A model generated the notes under the pieces. It was not told the origin of the DNA. It saw nothing but the letters and a program-made list of their open reading frames with translations, and did no database searches. Below, piece by piece: positions 60,140-64,000 of a stretch of 64,000 bases of DNA (positions within the stretch are counted from its first letter, which is position 1; every line of letters begins with the position of its first letter). Source of the stretch: Chelonoidis abingdonii (taxonomy: Eukaryota > Chordata > Testudines > Testudinidae); the NCBI RefSeq assembly GCF_003597395.2, contig NC_133773.1, positions 129,723,452 to 129,787,451 on the forward strand. Reading direction: 5' to 3'. The position numbers were made by a program, and so were the translations under genes.

Positions 60140-61414
60140 AGGAATTCAGGGGCAAAGGCTTCTACTCCCGGTATTTCCTAATATCGAAGGGAAAGGGGGC
60201 CTGAGACCCATCCTGGACTTGCGGCGACTGAACAAGTTTGTAAGACAGCTCAAGTTCCGCATGGTCCCCCTGTCCTTGATAATTCCCTCCCTGGATCCAG
60301 GAAATTGGTATGCCGCCCTCAACTTAAAGAACACTTATTTCCACATCGTCATAGTTCCCCGACACCGTCGGTACCTCAGGTTCGTCGTGGCCGATGCCCA
60401 TCTGCAGTTCACGGTTCTCCTGTTTGGCCTGTCAGCTGCCCCAAAGGTCTTCACAAAGTGCATGGCAGTTGTGGCAGCCTTCCTGCGCAGGTGGGACATC
60501 CAGGTATTCCCCTACCTGGATGATTGGCTCATAAAGGGCCAAACCAAGGAGCAGGTGGAGGCTCAGGTGTTGTTCATCAGGCGGACCTTTCTCAGTCTCA
60601 GCCTCCTCTTGAACGAAGCCAAGTCCACCCTGTTTCCAATGCAACGAATAGAGTTCATAGGGGCGGTTCTGGACTCCACCCACGCCAGAGCGTACCTTCT
60701 GGAATCCAGGTTCCACATGATTTCCAAGCTCATCCTCGGACTGCAACACGCCCTGATTACCACAGCACAGTTCTGCCTCTGGCTGTTGGGTCACATGGCG
60801 GCGTGCACCTATGTGGTGAACCATGCCAGACTCCAGCTTCGCCCGCTACAGTCCTGGTTAGCAAAAGTATGCCACCTGGCCAGGGACCCCTTGGACTCAG
60901 TGGTGTCCATTCCCCACTTGGTGCTGAGCTCGCTACGGTGGTGGCTCGACCCGCAGAAAGTGTTCATGGGTGTCCCCATGGCCGCCCCTCAACCCTCCCT
61001 CTCTCTGGTAACGGATGCCTTGGATCGGGGCTGGGGAGTGCACCTGGGGAATCTCAGGACGCAGGGTTTGTGGTCGCCAGAAGACCTCGAGTTGCATATC
61101 AATGTAAGGGAGCTGAGAGCGGTTCGCGTGGCTTGTTTGACTTTCCGGTCCCACCTGGCCAGCAGGTGTGTTTCAGTCCTCTCAGACAACACATCGGCAG
61201 TCTTTTATATCAACAAAAAGGGGGTGCACGCTCCTCTCCCCTGTGTAGGGAAGCCCTCGCGTTGTGGGATTTCGGCATCCAGAATGCTACCCACCTGACA
61301 GCATTCTACCTTCCGGGAGAGCAGAACGGCCTGGCGGACACCCTCAGCCGCTCATTCTGGGGTCACGAGCGGTCCCTCCGATGGGATGTGGTACGCTCAA
61401 TCTTCCAGGTCTAG
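60140..61414 (+). pseudogene. DIRS reverse transcriptase/RNase H, copy B
   Basis: The RT starts with GKGFYSRYFLISKGKG (60150-60200), a frameshift follows, then the main 359-codon frame 60219-61298. It contains LKFRMVPLSLIIPSLDPGNW; motif A as YAALNLKNTYFHI, with Asn at both usual Asp positions; RYLRFVVADAHLQFTVLLFG; LSAAPKVFTKCM; motif C YLDDWLIKG intact; and FIGAVLDS. RNase H: LVTDALDRGWGVHLGN, ELRAVRVACLTFRSHL, VLSDNTSAVFYINKKG. At the G run near 61218 the frame slips, and the rest (LWDFGIQNATHLTAFYLPGE, ADTLSRSFW) is in the next frame, ending at 61414. The loss of the motif-A catalytic aspartate alone should abolish polymerase activity. Confidence 0.92.
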
Positions 61415-61441
61415 GGCTTTCCCCAGTTAGACCTGTTCGCC

Positions 61442-61642
61442 TTGAAGGAAAAGAGGAAGTGCCGATGGTTCTACTCCCTCCTGGGCCATAGTCCAGGGTC
61501 TCTGTCGAATGCCTTCCTCCAGTCTTGGGGGGTCGGTCTGCTCTACGCCTTTCCTCTGATCCCCCTGATACACAGGGTGATTTTGAAGCTCCGCAGGAAC
61601 CACGCCCAGGTAATCCTGATGGCGCGGCCACGCTGGAGCTAA
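61442..61642 (+). pseudogene. DIRS post-RNase H segment, copy B
   Basis: KRKCRWFYSLLGHSPGSLSN, AFLQSWGVGLLYAFPLIPLI, HRVILKLRRNHAQVILMARP. The same segment is recognisable in copy A at about 50422-50168 (MFCSFQGHSLHSLSDAFLIL and HLLYTFPPFLLVHRVLLKFC). It follows RNase H in DIRS polyproteins. Function is not known to me. Confidence 0.7.
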
Positions 61643-62303
61643 CATTGGTACATGTCACTCCTGCACATGTCCGTTCATGCGCCCCTGACGCTGCCCCTGC
61701 TTCCGGACCTGATCACTCAGGACCGGGGTTCCCTCCGCCACCCGAACCTGGAATCTCCCCATCTTACAGCCTGGATGCTCCATGGCTGAACCCGGTGGAG
61801 ATGCAGTGCTCCCAGCAGGTCAGACAAGTGCTGCACGGAAGTAGGAAACCATCAACCAGGGCCACCTACCTGGCCAAATGGAAGCACTTCTCCATATGGT
61901 CGGATCAGCAAGGTCACAATCCACTGGGGGTCCCAATCCCTATTATCCTAGACTATTTGCTTCACCTCAGACACCTGGGTGTCTCCCTCTCCTCGATTCA
62001 TGTTCACTTGGTGGCCATCTCGGCTTTCCATCCAGGAGAGCGGGGTACCTCAGTATTTGTGAACCTGCTGGTCGGGCGTTTCCTCAAGCGTATGGACAGG
62101 CTATTTCTGCATGTTCGTCAACCAGCTCCTGCCTGGGACCTGAATCTAGTTCTCTCTGCCCTCTCGGGACATCCCTTTGAGCCCCTGGCTTCGTGCTTCC
62201 TGTTTTACTTGTTGTATAAGACCACCTTCCTGGTGGTGATCACCTTGGCCAGGAGGGTGTCGGAGCTCAGGGCGTTAACATCCGAGCCCCCGTACACTGT
62301 CTT
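61525..62303 (+). pseudogene. DIRS tyrosine recombinase, copy B, cut by the N gap
   Basis: About 260 codons are open before the gap. The N-terminal part overlaps the preceding segment in another frame. The core-binding domain is visible as CSQQVRQVLHGSRKPSTRAT, YLAKWKHFSIWSDQQG and VPIPIILDYLLHLRHLGVSL. The catalytic domain follows: HLVAISAFHPGERGTSVFVN, LASCFLFYLLYKTTFLVVIT, LARRVSELRALTSEPPYTVF. The first catalytic Arg region is present; the H..R and Tyr boxes fall in the 100 N. The real start is unclear because the frame has no obvious initiator context. The 34-codon X run in any translation here is unsequenced. Confidence 0.85.
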
Positions 62304-62403
62304 NNNNNNNNNNNNNNNNNNNNNNNNNNNNNNNNNNNNNNNNNNNNNNNNNNNNNNNNNNNNNNNNNNNNNNNNNNNNNNNNNNNNNNNNNNNNNNNNN
62401 NNN
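62304..62403. other. Assembly gap (100 N)
   Basis: Exactly 100 N, the conventional length for a gap of unknown size. It cuts DIRS copy B; sequence resumes inside an LTR-like repeat. Confidence 0.99.
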
Positions 62404-63417
62404 CCCAGCTCCACAGCCTAGGACCCCAGAGCTATACCATTTTCCCTGGTCAAAAGCCTGACGAGTAAGTTTATTTCCCAGTCTGCCCCTCCCTCAGTGT
62501 GGAGAGGACAATGCACTAGTTTTTGTTCCTGAGCAGATTCCCCAAGCACTCCTAGCAAAACACACTGTTTTAGGTAAAACATATAAAACAAATATATTAA
62601 CTACAGAAAGATAAATTTTAAGTGATTTTAAGTAGTGAGCATATAGATCAGAGCAGATTACCCAAAGAAATAGAACAAAACACAATCTAAGCTTTATAAA
62701 CGAGGTAAGATTTGAATCAAGTTGTCTCTCATCCTGTTAGCTGGTAAAGCAGGTTATTGCTTTTGCATACACAGGCAGGAATTCTTCTGTCCTACCTGGG
62801 ACCCTGCTTCCCTAGTTCAGTCTTTATTCCTCAGGTGTTGTGTTGCAGGGGGAGTGAGGCCTCATGGTGATGTTATTTCCCCCTTTTATAGCTTCTTCCA
62901 TGTGGAGAGAACTTCTTTGTTTCAAGCCAAGCCCCCAGTAGTTTGTGGAAAAGTACAAGCAACAAGATGGAGTCCAGTACCACATGATTTAGTCACATGT
63001 CCTTGCATGCTTCAATGCGTCATAGCAGCCATTACACATATTTTGGCTGAAGCGTCCACAGGAAAGCTTATCAGGCGAGGCTAAACTTTTCCCATGGCCC
63101 ACTGTTTTCACTGATGAGCCATTACCTTGGGTAGCCCCTTGGTAGCCAATGTGCTGGCTAGACTGGATGTAAACAACTTCGTGGGTGTTACCCAGAAGCA
63201 AACACAGTTGAAATATAGATGCATAGTCAATATTCATAACTCCAGATAAAAAAATGATACATGCATGCAAATAACAATCGTATTCAGCAAACCATAACTT
63301 TTCCATTGATACCTCACATGCCATATCTTGAATAAGATGAATCATAATTATATTATAATCATATCACGATGGTTAATCTGGGGTGCAAAGTATTACTTTG
63401 AGGCACAAAGTGTCACA
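62404..63417 (-). mobile_element. LTR-like repeat (probable retroelement LTR), clean copy
   Basis: On minus the unit starts tgtgacactttgtgcctcaa at 63417. It has a TATA-like box at 62884-62890 (ttttata on +) and AATAAA-type signals (tttatt on +) at about 62468 and 62822. It is cut by the gap at 62404. TG start, TATA and polyadenylation signals in this order suggest a solo or partial LTR of an endogenous retroelement. No internal coding region or primer-binding site is visible, so the type (ERV or Gypsy) is undecided. Confidence 0.55.
62884..62890 (-). promoter_or_regulatory. TATA-like box of the LTR-like repeat
   Basis: The + strand ttttata reads TATAAAA on minus, about 530 bp from the TG start and upstream of a candidate polyadenylation signal. 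Position only; no expression evidence. Confidence 0.35.
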
Positions 63418-63529
63418 GCTGGGATGGAGTTTTTAAGGTTGTTGATCATGCTCAGCACCTCCCAGGAAGTGCACATGACATCACAGATGTGGGCTCCAAT
63501 GTATTAAATCTCTCTTTATCATTGTTATT

Positions 63530-63625
63530 ATCATCATTAGAGAGACAAGGTGGGTGAGATAATGTCTTTTTTTGGACCTTCTGTTGGTGGAAGAGCTCTT
63601 CTTCTGATCTGGGAAAGACAGTTAC
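63530..63625 (-). mobile_element. Penelope-like 3' tail (family 1)
   Basis: On + attagagagacaaggtgggtg, agataatgtctttttttgga, ccttctgttggtggaagagc: the reverse of the PLE tail at 55700-55785. It directly precedes a DIRS terminal unit, as at copy A. Confidence 0.7.
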
Positions 63626-64000
63626 CCACCTTTGTAACTGTTGTTCTTCGAGATGTGTTGCTCATATCTATTCCAATTAGGTTTGCGCGCCGCGTGCATG
63701 TTCGTCAGAAGATTTTTACCCTAGCAACACTTGGTGGGTTGGTTGGGTCGCCCCCTGGAGTGGCGCCGTTATGGCCAGATATATACCCCTGCCAACCCAA
63801 TGACCCCTCAGTTCCTTCTTGCCAGCTACTCCGACAGAGGGGAAGGAGGGCGGGTTTGGAATGGATATGAGCAACACATCTCAAAGAACAACAGTTACAA
63901 AGGTGAGTAACCGTCTCTTCTTCTTCGAGTGCTTGCTCATATCGATTCCAATTAGGTGATTCCCAAGCGTTACCTAGGCGGTGGGGTCGGAGTGAGATGT
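63621..64000 (-). mobile_element. DIRS terminal unit and start of a third copy (C)
   Basis: On + it starts gttacccacctttgtaactg, ttgttcttcgagatgtgttg, ctcatatctattccaattag. At 63858-63910 the inverted arm atggatatgagcaacacatc, tcaaagaacaacagttacaa appears. Then cttcttcttcgagtgcttgc, tcatatcgattccaattagg begins a second, direct version of the terminus. The TATA-like gatatatacccctgcc is conserved with copy A. After 63911 the sequence is the antisense 3' region of a DIRS that leaves the window. Matches the noisy 48392-48930. Confidence 0.7.

Larger units (their letters stand above)
57990..62303 (+). mobile_element. DIRS-type retrotransposon, copy B, both ends missing
   Basis: In order: a gag-like region (58000-59870, open core 59188-59865), RT/RNase H (60140-61414), a post-RNase H connection segment (61442-61642), and a tyrosine recombinase (61525-62303) that runs into the N gap. 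Gene order and reading-frame overlaps equal those of copy A, but protein identity is only about half over the RT by eye, so it is another lineage. No inverted terminal repeat is seen at 57990; the copy abuts PLE sequence directly and is 5' truncated or joined by rearrangement. An 18-A tract lies at 58825-58842. Confidence 0.85.

Noticed and set aside
46735..63417. Two LTR-like repeats as the 5' and 3' LTRs of one 16-kb provirus
   Set aside because: The interior is DIRS and PLE sequence in mixed orientation with no retroviral gag-pol-env, and one copy is probably an assembly duplicate.
1..64000. CRISPR arrays, bacterial operons or phage genes
   Set aside because: No spaced direct repeats with unique spacers and no dense same-strand ORFs; the repeat content is vertebrate.

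Overview
The window is vertebrate genomic DNA, almost certainly from a turtle or tortoise (Testudines). The evidence is its repeat content. It has a tRNA-headed SINE of the tortoise PolIII type, many CR1 LINE 3' ends (several on the minus strand), and mammal-like MIR relics. It has several families of Harbinger-type and hAT-type MITEs, Penelope-like elements (PLEs), and DIRS-type tyrosine-recombinase retrotransposons. I found no exon, tRNA, rRNA or host protein that I can defend. Everything that looks coding is a transposable-element remnant, so the window is probably intergenic or deep intronic. The organism call is inference from repeat families, recognised from memory without a database search.

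Layout. 1-18.2 kb is old unique sequence sprinkled with CR1 ends, one SINE, MIR/foldback relics and a run of small DNA transposons, four of which have clear 8-bp hAT target-site duplications (TSDs). 18.3-24.1 kb is a decayed PIF/Harbinger element with a transposase on + and a Myb/SANT-like ORF on -. It is interrupted by a truncated hAT with a DUF4371/ZMYM1-like transposase and by a pair of PLE ends in inverted orientation. 24-37 kb is mostly unassigned, with a SINE head, a MIR, a CR1 carrying a nested hAT, and a MITE. 37-46 kb has CR1 fragments in both orientations plus three copies of an unclassified interspersed repeat of about 0.7-1.1 kb; one of these has been hit by a MITE and an hAT-like element.

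46.2-64 kb is the most active part. It holds an hAT with a perfect TSD, an LTR-like repeat, DIRS copy A (minus strand, 48.4-54.9 kb), a PLE fragment with a nested MITE, a second PLE fragment, DIRS copy B (plus strand, 58.0-62.3 kb, running into a 100-N gap), a second copy of the LTR-like repeat, a PLE tail and the terminal unit of a third DIRS. The two DIRS copies encode gag-like protein, reverse transcriptase/RNase H and tyrosine recombinase, and come from different lineages (about half the RT residues match by eye). Both are dead as they stand: copy A has lost an aspartate in the RT YLDD motif, copy B has lost the motif-A aspartates, and both carry frameshifts.

Quality warning. About 46.7-49.5 kb looks like an unpolished long-read patch. 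It aligns in order with 62,404-64,000 but is riddled with insertions and substitutions. The order of pieces around 46-64 kb, and the apparent duplication, may therefore be an assembly artefact.
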